Part shown: one piece after another, positions 1 to 8,841 of the stretch | How positions within the stretch are numbered: position 1 is the first letter of the stretch | How the letters are laid out: every line of letters begins with the position of its first letter | Origin: an uncultured Candidatus Pelagibacter sp. | GTDB taxonomy: Bacteria > Pseudomonadota > Alphaproteobacteria > Pelagibacterales > Pelagibacteraceae | NCBI GenBank assembly: GCA_905612335.1 | Contig: CAJQRT010000013.1 | Span: forward strand, 1 to 27,146 | Direction of reading: 5' to 3' | DNA: 27,146 bases | Position numbers and translations under genes: made by a program | The notes under the pieces: generated by a model | Databases searched by the model: none | Seen by the model: only the letters and a program-made list of their open reading frames with translations | Told to the model about the DNA's origin: nothing

Positions 1-609
1 ACCTAACTGACCTTCGTCAGTTCTACCATCATCCCACAATCCGTCTGTTGGAGCTGCTTCAATTATTTCTTGGAGAATATTGATGGATTTACCTATTTCC
101 CATACTTCTGACTTATTGCAATCTGCAATGGGAGAAATGTCTACTCCACCATCTCCATATTTTGTGTAAAATCCTACTCCAAAATCTTCAACTTTATTAC
201 CAGTACCAACTACAATACCTTTTTTTGCAGCAGCTACCTGATAAAGAGTAGTCATTCTAATTCTTGCTCTAGAATTTGCCATCCCAAGTTCACTATTAAA
301 ATTAGATAAGGTGCTTTCAAATGTTTCAAATAATTCATCTAAATTTAGCGTGTGAACTTCAATATTATCAAAATTTTTAACAAGCCATTCTTGATGCTTT
401 AAGCTTAAGTCATGTTGTGATGATTTTTGTTTAATAGGCATTGATAAAACAATTGTTTTTATACCCGTCATTGCACTCAATGTGCTTGATACGGAAGAGT
501 CTATTCCTCCAGAAATTCCAATGATTAAAGATTGAGCCTTGCTTGGCATCTTTTCAACATAATCCTTGATCCAATTGCTTATAAATTGTGCTTTTTCTAA
601 TGGTTTCAT
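1..609 (-). CDS. nadE: NAD synthetase, NH3-dependent type (3' end beyond window)
   Basis: Joins nicotinate adenine dinucleotide, ATP and ammonia to give NAD in the cytoplasm, the last step of NAD synthesis. The 203 codons present start MKPLEKAQFISNWI. They contain the ATP-pyrophosphatase P-loop SGGIDSS near residue 33, the stretch NSRARIRMT near residue 113, the VGTGNKVED segment, and the GVDISPIADCNKSEV region that lines the NAD substrate pocket in this family. The start is the ATG at 609; I see no clear Shine-Dalgarno sequence. The gene runs off the left edge without a stop; the family is usually about 250-275 residues, so roughly the last quarter is missing. No N-terminal glutaminase domain is fused, so it is the ammonia-using form or relies on a separate amidotransferase. 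It lies 39 bases downstream of the DAHP synthase gene, probably as the last gene of that operon. Confidence 0.95.
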   Translation of the reverse strand, partial: MKPLEKAQFISNWIKDYVEKMPSKAQSLIIGISGGIDSSVSSTLSAMTGIKTIVLSMPIKQKSSQHDLSLKHQEWLVKNFDNIEVHTLNLDELFETFESTLSNFNSELGMANSRARIRMTTLYQVAAAKKGIVVGTGNKVEDFGVGFYTKYGDGGVDISPIADCNKSEVWEIGKSINILQEIIEAAPTDGLWDDGRTDEGQLG

Positions 610-648
610 TATCTAAAATTTAAACAAAATTGTGTTTAATACAATGCT

Positions 649-2028
649 TTAAGATGCCACTTTAATATTTTTTTTAGAATAAGCAGCATTTTTTTTAATC
701 TCATCAGAAATTAAAAAAGCTAACTCCAATGCTTGATTAGCGTTAAGTCTTGGATCACAATGAGTGTGGTAACGGCTAGATAAATCTTGATCAGATATTT
801 TCTGAGCACCACCTGTACATTCTGTAACGTCTTGACCCGTCATTTCAATGTGCAATCCACCTGCATAACTTCCTTCACTTTGGTGACATTCAAAAACATT
901 TTTTACTTCTTTTACAACACTATTAAAAGGTCTTGTTTTAAATCCAGTTGTAGCTTTAATTGTATTTCCATGACAAGGGTCACATGACCATACTACATTT
1001 AAACCTTCTTTTTTAATTGCTCTAATTAATTTTGGTAAAAATTTAGAAACATTCTCGTGACCAAATCTAGAAATTAAAGTTATTTTACCTTTTTCATTTT
1101 TTGGATTAATTTTATTACAAAGATTTATCAAGTCTTCAGCTTTTAATGTTGGTCCACATTTAATTCCAATTGGGTTTTCAATTCCTCTACAAAACTCAAC
1201 ATGTCCGCCATCTAGTTGTCTTGTTCTATCTCCTATCCAAACAAAGTGCGCTGAAGTATCATGATATTCACCTGTAGTAGAATCTACTCTTGTCATGGCT
1301 TGCTCAAATGGAAGTAATAAAGCTTCATGTGAAGTCCAAAAGTTTACTGTTTTTAATCTTCTGTTAAAATCTGAATTAATTCCACATGCATCCATAAATG
1401 CTAGTGCATCTGAAATTCTATCTTCTAAATCTTTAAATTTTTTAGCAGCAGGAGAATTTTTAATAAAACCCAAGTTCCAAGTATGTACTTTCTTAAGATC
1501 AGCAAAACCTCCATGAGAGAAGGCTCTTATAAGATTAAGTGTAGATGCAGACTGAGAATAAGCTTTGAAAAGTCTCTTAGGGTCTGGAACTCTTGACTTT
1601 TCACTGAATTCCATTCCATTAATATTATCTCCAAGGTAGCTAGGTAGTTCAACGCCATCAATATTTTCAACAGGAGAACTTCTTGGTTTTGAAAATTGGC
1701 CAGCAATTCTTCCAAGTTTAATAACTGGTAATGATGCAGAATAAGTGAGCACAAGCGACATTTGAAGTATTAACTTAAACGTATCTCTAATATTGTCAGG
1801 ATGAAATTCTGCAAAACTTTCCGCACAATCTCCACCTTGTAATAGAAAAGCTTTTCCATCAACAACATCAGCAAGCTGTTCTTTTAAGTGTCTTGTCTCA
1901 CCAGCAAAAACTAATGGGGGAAAATCTTTAATTTTACTTAAAACACCATCTAAATCTTTTTGATTAGGATATTCAGGAATGTGTTTTACAGGATAATTTC
2001 TCCAGCTATTTATTTTCCAATTTTTCAT
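649..2028 (-). CDS. aroG: 3-deoxy-D-arabino-heptulosonate 7-phosphate synthase, class II
   Basis: Condenses phosphoenolpyruvate with erythrose 4-phosphate, the first step of the shikimate pathway to aromatic amino acids. The 459-residue protein is the plant/actinobacterial class II (AroA-II) type, unrelated in sequence to the E. coli isozymes. Visible family signatures are LLQGGDCAESF near residue 65 (metal-binding Cys68), KCGPTLKAEDL, WSCDPCHGNT, GGLHIEMTGQDVTEC and HCDPRLN, which supply the Cys, His, Glu and Asp metal ligands. I chose the ATG at 2028, because an AGG lies six bases upstream of it. A TTG two codons earlier (2034) would overlap that ribosome site. It sits 35 bases downstream of glmS and 39 upstream of nadE on the same strand, so co-transcription is likely. 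The symbol is by function; aroA-II or aroH would also be used. Confidence 0.95.
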   Translation of the reverse strand: MKNWKINSWRNYPVKHIPEYPNQKDLDGVLSKIKDFPPLVFAGETRHLKEQLADVVDGKAFLLQGGDCAESFAEFHPDNIRDTFKLILQMSLVLTYSASLPVIKLGRIAGQFSKPRSSPVENIDGVELPSYLGDNINGMEFSEKSRVPDPKRLFKAYSQSASTLNLIRAFSHGGFADLKKVHTWNLGFIKNSPAAKKFKDLEDRISDALAFMDACGINSDFNRRLKTVNFWTSHEALLLPFEQAMTRVDSTTGEYHDTSAHFVWIGDRTRQLDGGHVEFCRGIENPIGIKCGPTLKAEDLINLCNKINPKNEKGKITLISRFGHENVSKFLPKLIRAIKKEGLNVVWSCDPCHGNTIKATTGFKTRPFNSVVKEVKNVFECHQSEGSYAGGLHIEMTGQDVTECTGGAQKISDQDLSSRYHTHCDPRLNANQALELAFLISDEIKKNAAYSKKNIKVAS

Positions 2029-2063
2029 ATTCAACCTAGAGGTGTTGTAACAGAGTTTAATTA

Positions 2064-3884
2064 TTATTCAACTGTGACTGATTTTGCTAAATTTCTAGGT
2101 TTATCAATGTCATAACCTTTTTTAAGAGCTGAATAATAAGCTAATTTTTGTAATGGAACGGTTAATAAAAAAGGTAACAAGTCATCATTAGCACTTTCAA
2201 CTAGTATTGTTTCCCAAATATTTTCTGAAAAAACTTCATCTTTACTCTTATTGGTTATTAATAAAACTTTGGCACCTCTTGCTATTACTTCCTGCATATT
2301 CGAGATTGTTTTTTTATAATAATTATCTCTTGGAGCTAAAACAACTACTGGCATTCCATCTTCAATTAAAGCTAATGGACCATGTTTCATCTCACCTGCA
2401 GGATACCCTTCGGCATGCACATATGCTAATTCTTTTAATTTTAACGCCCCTTCTAATGCAATTGGATAAGAAAAACCTCTACCTAAAAACATCGAACCTT
2501 TTGCATCAGTAAATGAACTAGAGACTGTTCGGATTTTACTCTCTGTAAGCAAAGTTTTTTCAACTAACTTAGGTAATGTTTTTAAGTCCTTAATTTTGTT
2601 CAAATATAAATCTTTATCTAAATCATTTCTCAAAATTCCTAATTTTAATACTAGGATGTAAAGAACCAGCATTTGACCCATAAAAGCTTTTGTAGAAGCT
2701 ACACCAATTTCTGGTCCACAATGTATTGGTAAAACAAATTTAGAGTCTCTTGCAATCGAACTTTCTATAACATTAACAACACTACAAGTTTTCATATTAT
2801 TTTTATTACATAAATCCAATGCAGCATATGTGTCTGCTGTTTCACCAGACTGAGAAACAAAAATGTATAAATTATCATTTTTAAATCTATTTTTTCGATA
2901 TCTGAACTCAGATGCAACATCAATTGTTACATCAAGTGAAGTATTTTCTTCAAACCAATATTTTGCCATTAAACAAGAATGATAAGCTGTTCCACAGCCA
3001 ATTAAAGTAACTGAAGAAATTTCTTTTATATCCCATGGAAAATTATAGATATTGATGTCGTTGTTAATTTTATCAACATACTCATTTATACAGTTCTTTA
3101 ATGTTGTTGGCTGTTCCTCAATTTCTTTAGCCATAAAGTGTTTAAAATCACCTTTGCCATACTCCTGCTCTTTTGAAGATAATTCTAGAACTTTTTTATT
3201 AACTTTTATGCCTTCTTCATCGAAAAACTCAACTTGGTCTTTTTTTATGATGCAAAATTCTCCATCATCCAAATACGAAATTTTATTAGTCATAGATTTT
3301 AAAGCATAAGAATCTGATCCTAGATAATTTTCGTTAGGACCGTAACCGACTGCAAGTGGTGACCCTCTTCTTGCACCCACTATAAGATCAGGCTGATCTT
3401 TAAAAATTACACCTAAAGCAAAACTTCCATGAAGCTGTTTTAGAGTATTAATAATTGCATCTTTGAAATTAAGTTCTTTTAAGTATTCTGTTATTAAATG
3501 AACAATTACCTCTGTATCTGTCTGAGATTTAAATACATGGCCTTTGTTAATTAAATGTTTTTTTAAAATAGTAGAATTTTCAATAATACCATTATGTACT
3601 ACAGATACACTTTCTGATGAATGAGGATGTGCATTAATAGTGTTTGGAATTCCATGTGTTGCCCATCTAACATGTCCAATTCCAATTGGACCTGACATGT
3701 TTTTAACTGCAAGATTTTTTTCTAAAATATCAACTCTGCCCTCTGATTTTGCTTCATTTAGAATACCATCAGATAAAGTTGCAATACCTGAAGAGTCGTA
3801 ACCCCTATACTCTAACTTTCTAAGAGAGTTGATAATTGCAGATGATACCGGTTTATTACTGGCTATTCCTATAATCCCACACAT
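2064..3884 (-). CDS. glmS: Glutamine--fructose-6-phosphate aminotransferase (isomerizing)
   Basis: Makes glucosamine 6-phosphate from fructose 6-phosphate and glutamine, the entry step to UDP-GlcNAc for peptidoglycan and lipopolysaccharide. The 606 residues match the usual length (E. coli 609). It begins MCGIIGIA, so Cys2 becomes the N-terminal nucleophile after Met removal. The glutaminase domain follows (RGYDSSGIA, GHVRWATHG, HNGIIEN), then two SIS sugar-isomerase domains (SQSGETADT near residue 348, GRGFSYPIALEGALKLKE) and the conserved C-terminal tail DKPRNLAKSVTVE. The start at 3884 is fixed by the catalytic Cys. One base separates it from the end of the glmU-like gene upstream, so the two are almost certainly one transcript and perhaps translationally coupled. 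No glmS ribozyme is expected or seen: the upstream DNA is coding. Confidence 0.97.
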   Translation of the reverse strand: MCGIIGIASNKPVSSAIINSLRKLEYRGYDSSGIATLSDGILNEAKSEGRVDILEKNLAVKNMSGPIGIGHVRWATHGIPNTINAHPHSSESVSVVHNGIIENSTILKKHLINKGHVFKSQTDTEVIVHLITEYLKELNFKDAIINTLKQLHGSFALGVIFKDQPDLIVGARRGSPLAVGYGPNENYLGSDSYALKSMTNKISYLDDGEFCIIKKDQVEFFDEEGIKVNKKVLELSSKEQEYGKGDFKHFMAKEIEEQPTTLKNCINEYVDKINNDINIYNFPWDIKEISSVTLIGCGTAYHSCLMAKYWFEENTSLDVTIDVASEFRYRKNRFKNDNLYIFVSQSGETADTYAALDLCNKNNMKTCSVVNVIESSIARDSKFVLPIHCGPEIGVASTKAFMGQMLVLYILVLKLGILRNDLDKDLYLNKIKDLKTLPKLVEKTLLTESKIRTVSSSFTDAKGSMFLGRGFSYPIALEGALKLKELAYVHAEGYPAGEMKHGPLALIEDGMPVVVLAPRDNYYKKTISNMQEVIARGAKVLLITNKSKDEVFSENIWETILVESANDDLLPFLLTVPLQKLAYYSALKKGYDIDKPRNLAKSVTVE

Positions 3885-3885
3885 A

Positions 3886-4509
3886 TTATTTTATTTTTCT
3901 TTTATAGTTTTTAACTTCTGTTTGAGAGTTTCTAGTTAAAGCTAATGAATTTTTTTTAACTTTTTTTGTAATTACAGAGCCTGCTCCAATAATACTATTT
4001 TTTTCAAGAGTGATAGGTGCAACTAATGAAGAATTGGAACCTATAAATACATTGTCTTTAATTTTTGTTTTACTTTTTTTAACACCATCATAATTACAGG
4101 TAATTGTGCCCGCTCCTACATTTACACCTTTACCTATTTCACTATCACCAATGTAGGATAAATGATTAATTTTTGATTTTTTTCCAACTGTACTTTTCTT
4201 AACTTCTACAAAATTTCCAATTTTTGATCCTTCTTCAAGAGTGGTACCTGGTCTTAATCTTGCATAAGGTCCAACTTCAACTTTATTTTTTATTTTACAA
4301 TCTTCTAAATGCGAAAATGAATTGATGGTTACATTATTGCCAATTTTAACTTTTTTCCCAATGACAACATATGGATTAATAGTAACATTTTTTCCAATCT
4401 TCGTATCTTTTGAAAAAAATATAGTTTCTGGTCCAATCATCTTTACACCAGACTTGATAAAAAATTTACGAAGTTTTTCTTGATCAATATTAGAATTTAT
4501 TTGTTTCAT
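3886..4509 (-). CDS. glmU: Stand-alone GlmU acetyltransferase (left-handed beta-helix) domain; no uridyltransferase domain
   Basis: The 207-residue protein matches only the C-terminal half of bifunctional GlmU (about 456 residues in E. coli): the hexapeptide-repeat domain that acetylates glucosamine 1-phosphate with acetyl-CoA. The repeats run from about residue 35 to 195 (IGKNVTINPYVVIGKKVKIG and following). The acetyltransferase residues known from E. coli all have counterparts: Arg in ARLRPG, Lys in FVEVKK, His and Tyr in HLSYIGD, Asn-Tyr in TCNYDG, Ser in GSNSSLVAP and Arg in LTRNSQT. The N-terminal nucleotidyltransferase (LxAGxGTRM) is absent. The protein starts in what would be the linker, and the DNA upstream is a 69-bp spacer followed by a divergent gene, so this is not a sequencing frameshift inside a longer gene. 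The uridyltransferase activity must come from another locus. It is first in the operon with glmS. The start ATG at 4509 has no obvious ribosome site; a later Met (residue 24) is possible. Confidence 0.85.
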   Translation of the reverse strand: MKQINSNIDQEKLRKFFIKSGVKMIGPETIFFSKDTKIGKNVTINPYVVIGKKVKIGNNVTINSFSHLEDCKIKNKVEVGPYARLRPGTTLEEGSKIGNFVEVKKSTVGKKSKINHLSYIGDSEIGKGVNVGAGTITCNYDGVKKSKTKIKDNVFIGSNSSLVAPITLEKNSIIGAGSVITKKVKKNSLALTRNSQTEVKNYKRKIK

Positions 4510-4578
4510 CTGGAAATATTTTATATTAAGTGTATAGGTATCTTAATTCACAATTTATTTCTTAAAAATACTTTATTA

Positions 4579-5268
4579 ATGACTCAAAATTACTCAATTT
4601 TATTTGACCTAGATGGAACATTGGTCGATACCGCACCTGATTTAATGAATGCTCATAATCATGTAATGAAAAAATATGGCTATCCAACAAAGTCTACTGC
4701 AGATATTAGAAATCTAGTAGGCCAAGGAGCTGGAGCAATGATTGGTAGATCTATATGGGGACAAGCTAAAAAGGAGTTTGGTAAAATTGATGACCAAAAA
4801 ATTAAAGCTGAAATGGTTAAGGATTTTGTTAATTTTTATGGAAAAAATATTATTAAAGAAAGCACACTTATCAATGGTGTAAAAGATTTTTTAAAGTGGT
4901 GTAAAGAAAAAGAAATTTCAATGGCAGTTTGTACTAACAAACAAGAACACTTAGCGATCGACCTTTTAAGAAAAATTGGAATTTATGATTACTTTGAGTA
5001 CGTTGCTGGATCAGATACTTTTGATTATTGCAAACCCGATCCGAGACACATAACAAGTATAATTGAAATCATCGGTGGTGATGTAAAAAAATCTCTAATG
5101 TTTGGTGATAGTGAAACTGATGCAAATGCTGCAAAGGCTGCTTCGATTCCAGTAATTTTATTAGAAAATGGCTATACAGAAAAAAATTCTAATGAAATTT
5201 ACCATAATCATTTAATAAAAGACTTTATTGGTGTTGAAAAAATAGTTTCAACTTACTTAAAAGATTGA
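4579..5268 (+). CDS. gph: HAD-family phosphatase, phosphoglycolate phosphatase-like
   Basis: A cytoplasmic HAD hydrolase of 229 residues with all four motifs: FDLDGTLVDT (nucleophile Asp10, acid Asp12), CTNK (Thr119), the motif III Lys in CKPDP (Lys152) and GDSETDAN (Asp177 and Asp181). The helical cap between residues 20 and 100 and the FDLDGTLVDTAPDL start are typical of Gph, which removes 2-phosphoglycolate. Related HAD enzymes have the same motifs, so the substrate is an inference. I chose the ATG at 4579 because the HAD motif then starts at residue 7 as usual. The open frame extends to 4480, but that would overlap the divergent glmU-like gene. There is no clear ribosome site. It sits 50 bases upstream of prpD and may share its transcript. 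Confidence 0.85.
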   Translation: MTQNYSILFDLDGTLVDTAPDLMNAHNHVMKKYGYPTKSTADIRNLVGQGAGAMIGRSIWGQAKKEFGKIDDQKIKAEMVKDFVNFYGKNIIKESTLINGVKDFLKWCKEKEISMAVCTNKQEHLAIDLLRKIGIYDYFEYVAGSDTFDYCKPDPRHITSIIEIIGGDVKKSLMFGDSETDANAAKAASIPVILLENGYTEKNSNEIYHNHLIKDFIGVEKIVSTYLKD

Positions 5269-5318
5269 TTTAATTTTTTTTCTTACTATTAATAAGGCTT
5301 CATAATTAAGGAGACCTA

Positions 5319-6821
5319 ATGATTTCGCATAAAGTTAAAGTTTACCCATCAAAAATTCATTTACATAAAAAAAATCAATTAGCATGGAAAATTGCTGAAA
5401 TAGCCTCTGATAATGCGAAGCTAGATAAAGCAGCTATCGAAATGGTTATTAATAGAATAATTGATAATGCTTCAGTTGCTATTGCTTCTTTAAATAGAAA
5501 AGCTGTTATCTCTTCAAGAGAAATGGCTCTAAAGCATCCTAGAAAAAATGGTGCAAATTTATTTGGTATTGACTCAAAATTAAAATTTGATTGTGAGTGG
5601 GCTGCTTGGTCAAATGGAACAGCTGTCAGAGAGCTTGATTTTCATGATACTTTTCTAGCAGAAGACTACAGTCATCCAGGAGATAATATTCCACCTATTT
5701 TAAGTGTTGCTCAACAAACTAAAAAAAGTGGGCTAGATTTATTAAGAGGAATTATTACAGGTTATGAAGTTCAGGTTAATTTAGTTAAAGGAATATGTTT
5801 ACATAAACATAAGATTGATCACATTGCACATTTAGGACCAAGTGTTGCAGCGGGTTTAGGAACAATGTTAAAGTTAAATACTGAAACAATTTATCAAGCT
5901 GTACAGCAAGCATTACATACAACAGTTTCCACGAGACAATCTAGAAAAGGTGAAATCTCTAGCTGGAAAGCTTACGCCCCTGCTCATGCTGGTAAACTTG
6001 CAATCGAAGCAGTTGATAGAGCAATGCGTGGTGAAGGCGCCCCAAGTCCAATTTATGAAGGAGAAGATAGTGTTATAGCTAGAATATTAGATGGTAAGAA
6101 AGCTTTATATAATGTGCCACTTCCAAAGAAAAAAGAATCTAAGAAAGCTATACTGGAAACTTATACAAAAGAATATTCAGCTGAATACCAGTCTCAAGCA
6201 TTGATAGATATTGCTAAAAAACTTAATAAAAAAATTCCAAATTTAAATCAAATTAAGAAAATTGATATTTATACAAGTCATCATACTCATTACGTAATAG
6301 GAACTGGTGCAAATGATCCACAAAAAATGGATCCAAATGCAAGTAGAGAAACTTTAGATCACTCTATCATGTATATTTTTGCAGTAGCACTTGAGGATGC
6401 TGATTGGCACCATGTTAATTCATATAGCAAACAAAGAGCTAATAAAAAAAGTACTATAAAAATTTGGAAATCCATTACCACTTTTGAAGATAAAAAATGG
6501 ACTAAAAAATATCATGACCCAAATCCAAAGAATAAATCATTTGGTGCAAAAGTTGTGGTTACTTTAAACAATGGCAACAAAATTACAGAACAATTAGATA
6601 GAGCAGATGCACACCCTTATGGAGCACGTCCATTTAAAAGAGAGAATTATATAAATAAGTTTTTAACCTTAACTGATGGCATCTTAGATAAAAAAGAAAG
6701 TGCTCGTTTCTTAAAAGTTGTACAAAATATTAAAAACTTGAAAGCTGGAGAATTAAATAAATTGAATATTCAGGTTAAAAGAAGTCAGATAAAGAAAAAT
6801 ACAAAACAAGGAATTTTTTAG
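5319..6821 (+). CDS. prpD: 2-methylcitrate dehydratase (MmgE/PrpD family)
   Basis: Dehydrates 2-methylcitrate to 2-methyl-cis-aconitate, the second step of the methylcitrate cycle. The 500-residue protein is close to E. coli PrpD (483) and shows MmgE/PrpD features: [15 protein letters not shown] near residue 98, [34 protein letters not shown], and in the C-terminal half [13 protein letters not shown] and [14 protein letters not shown] strong ribosome site (AAGGAGA) lies seven bases before the ATG. The last base of its stop codon is the first base of the prpB start codon. Membership in a prpD-prpB-prpC run makes the methylcitrate role much more secure than the sequence family alone, which also includes other dehydratases. 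Confidence 0.93.
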   Translation: MISHKVKVYPSKIHLHKKNQLAWKIAEIASDNAKLDKAAIEMVINRIIDNASVAIASLNRKAVISSREMALKHPRKNGANLFGIDSKLKFDCEWAAWSNGTAVRELDFHDTFLAEDYSHPGDNIPPILSVAQQTKKSGLDLLRGIITGYEVQVNLVKGICLHKHKIDHIAHLGPSVAAGLGTMLKLNTETIYQAVQQALHTTVSTRQSRKGEISSWKAYAPAHAGKLAIEAVDRAMRGEGAPSPIYEGEDSVIARILDGKKALYNVPLPKKKESKKAILETYTKEYSAEYQSQALIDIAKKLNKKIPNLNQIKKIDIYTSHHTHYVIGTGANDPQKMDPNASRETLDHSIMYIFAVALEDADWHHVNSYSKQRANKKSTIKIWKSITTFEDKKWTKKYHDPNPKNKSFGAKVVVTLNNGNKITEQLDRADAHPYGARPFKRENYINKFLTLTDGILDKKESARFLKVVQNIKNLKAGELNKLNIQVKRSQIKKNTKQGIF

Positions 6822-7717
6822 TGCATTTTGTAGATAAGGAACCTAGTCAAAAAAGAGCTGACTTTGTCAGTAAATTAAAATCAAACAAAATTTTAAGAGT
6901 TCCTGGTGCTTATAATCCACTAACAGCAAAACTAATTGAAGAAATTGGTTATGACGCTGTTTATGTATCTGGTGGAGTTATGGCTAATGATTTAGGATTT
7001 CCAGATATAGGTTTGACTACACTTCAAGATGTCAGCACTAGATCTTATTTAATATCAAGAGTTACAAGTTTACCTACAATTGTTGATATTGATACAGGTT
7101 TTAAGTCTTGTGAAGAGACTATTAAAACTTTTGAAGAGTTTGGGGTGGCAGCTGTACACTTAGAAGACCAAGTAGAACGTAAAAGATGTGGGCACCTAGA
7201 TAACAAAGAATTAATTTCAACTGAAGCAATGGTTATGAAAATTAAAGAATGTGTTGCTGCTAAACAAGATGAAAATTTTAAAATTATAGCAAGATCTGAT
7301 GCTAAAGGGGTTGAAGGAATAGATAAAATGATTGATAGATGTAAGGCTTATATTGATGCTGGAGCTGAAATTATCTTCCCTGAAGCTTTACATGATGAAA
7401 AAGATTTTGAAAAAGTTAGAAAAGAACTATCATGTTACTTGCTTGCTAATATGACCGAATTTGGAAAATCTAAGTTATTCAATTACAAAGAATTAGAAAA
7501 TTTTGGATATAATATTGTAATTTATCCAGTAACTACACAAAGATTAGCCATGAAAAATGTAGAAGATGGCCTTAGAGACATCTTTGTGGATGGACACCAG
7601 AACAATATTATTGATAAAATGCAAACTAGAAAAAGACTTTACGAATTAGTTGAGTATGAGAAGTATAATTCATTAGATGAAAAAATTTATAACTTTAGTA
7701 CGGAAGGGCATGAATAA
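6821..7717 (+). CDS. prpB: Methylisocitrate lyase
   Basis: Cleaves 2-methylisocitrate to pyruvate and succinate, the last step of the methylcitrate cycle. The 298 residues fit the PEP mutase/isocitrate lyase superfamily. Residues 28-60 (VPGAYNPLTAKL, YVSGG) start the barrel, VDIDTGF at 88-94 gives the Mg-binding acids, and KRCGHL at 121-126 holds the catalytic Cys123. The KRCGH form is the one shared by isocitrate and methylisocitrate lyases; the short length excludes a true AceA (over 400 residues). The start is a GTG that overlaps the prpD stop by one base, with AAGGAA about eight bases upstream inside prpD. Its own stop overlaps the prpC ATG by one base. This packing suggests coupled translation. 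Confidence 0.93.
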   Translation: MHFVDKEPSQKRADFVSKLKSNKILRVPGAYNPLTAKLIEEIGYDAVYVSGGVMANDLGFPDIGLTTLQDVSTRSYLISRVTSLPTIVDIDTGFKSCEETIKTFEEFGVAAVHLEDQVERKRCGHLDNKELISTEAMVMKIKECVAAKQDENFKIIARSDAKGVEGIDKMIDRCKAYIDAGAEIIFPEALHDEKDFEKVRKELSCYLLANMTEFGKSKLFNYKELENFGYNIVIYPVTTQRLAMKNVEDGLRDIFVDGHQNNIIDKMQTRKRLYELVEYEKYNSLDEKIYNFSTEGHE

Positions 7718-8841
7718 TGAGTGATGATATTAAAAAAGGTTTACTAGGTATAATTGTCGATGAAACTGAAATTTCAAAAGTTATGCCAGAAATTAACTCT
7801 CTAACTTATAGAGGTTATGCAGCTCAAGATTTATGTGCAAGATGTGATTTTGAAGAGGTTGCATACTTAATTTTAAATAAAGAATTACCCAACAAAAAAC
7901 AACTAAAAGAATTTAAGAAAGAATTATCTAAAGAAATAACTTTATCAAAAAATTTAATAGATATTTTAAAAAAAATACCTAAAAATTCTCATCCAATGGA
8001 CGTTGCAAGAACTGCTGTCAGCGTTATGGGTCTTGAGGACAAAGAAACTAAAGACAACTCTCCAAAAGCAAATTTAAGAAAAGCAATTAGAATTTTTGCA
8101 AAAACACCTACAGCATTAGCTGCTTTTTATAGACTTCGAAAAGGGAAAAAAATCATAGCACCAAAGAAAAAATTTAGTTTTTCTGAAAATTTTTTCCATA
8201 TGTGTTTTAGTAAAGTTCCTAATAAAGAAATTGTCAAAGCTTTTGATGTCTCATTAATTTTATATGCAGAACATAGTTTTAATGTGTCAACTTTTACAGC
8301 TCGAACTATTACAAGTAGCTTATCTGATATTCATGGAGCAATAACAGGTGCTATAGCAAGTCTTAAAGGTCCTCTTCATGGTGGTGCTAATGAAGAAGTA
8401 ATGCACATGATGAAGAAAATTAAAAAACCTGAGAACGCTTTAAAATGGATTACTAAAGCTCTAAAAAACAAAGATGTTATTATGGGATTTGGTCATAGAG
8501 TTTATAAAAGTGGAGATTCAAGAGTTCCAACAATGAGAGAATATTTTAAAAGAGTAGCCATCATTAAAAAAGATAAAACATTTGAAAAAATTTACGACAT
8601 TGTTGAAAAGGTAATGATTAAAGAGAAAAATATTTATCCTAATGTTGATTACCCAACAGGTCCAACTTATCACTTAATGGGTTTTAATACTGATTTCTTT
8701 ACACCTATATTTGTAATTTCAAGAATTACGGGTTGGTCAGCTCATATTATGGAGCAACATGCTGCTAATAAATTAATTAGACCTCTTGCTAGCTATAAAG
8801 GTAGTAAGCACAGAAAAGTTATACAGTTAAATCAAAGATAA
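7717..8841 (+). CDS. prpC: 2-methylcitrate synthase (citrate synthase family)
   Basis: Condenses propionyl-CoA with oxaloacetate to 2-methylcitrate. The 374 residues are of the short citrate-synthase type. Landmarks are the N-terminal SLTYRGYAAQDL, the catalytic His in LHGGANEEVM, the second His in GFGHRVYKSGDSRVP, the catalytic Asp in NTDFFTP and the C-terminal ITGWSAHIMEQ. Family sequence alone does not separate methylcitrate from citrate synthases. The call rests on the position directly behind prpD and prpB, with the ATG sharing a base with the prpB stop codon. No propionyl-CoA synthetase (prpE) or PrpR-type regulator is in the window, so propionyl-CoA must arise elsewhere, for example from amino-acid, odd-chain or DMSP-related catabolism. 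The stop codon abuts the stop of the convergent methyltransferase gene. Confidence 0.9.
   Translation: MSDDIKKGLLGIIVDETEISKVMPEINSLTYRGYAAQDLCARCDFEEVAYLILNKELPNKKQLKEFKKELSKEITLSKNLIDILKKIPKNSHPMDVARTAVSVMGLEDKETKDNSPKANLRKAIRIFAKTPTALAAFYRLRKGKKIIAPKKKFSFSENFFHMCFSKVPNKEIVKAFDVSLILYAEHSFNVSTFTARTITSSLSDIHGAITGAIASLKGPLHGGANEEVMHMMKKIKKPENALKWITKALKNKDVIMGFGHRVYKSGDSRVPTMREYFKRVAIIKKDKTFEKIYDIVEKVMIKEKNIYPNVDYPTGPTYHLMGFNTDFFTPIFVISRITGWSAHIMEQHAANKLIRPLASYKGSKHRKVIQLNQR

Noticed and set aside
2207..2512. 101-codon plus-strand frame inside glmS
   Set aside because: Antisense shadow; Leu-rich low-complexity translation opposite conserved SIS-domain codons.
4480..4578. Upstream extension of the gph frame
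   Set aside because: It would overlap the divergent glmU-like gene and place 33 extra residues before the HAD nucleophile motif, which normally sits within the first 15 residues.
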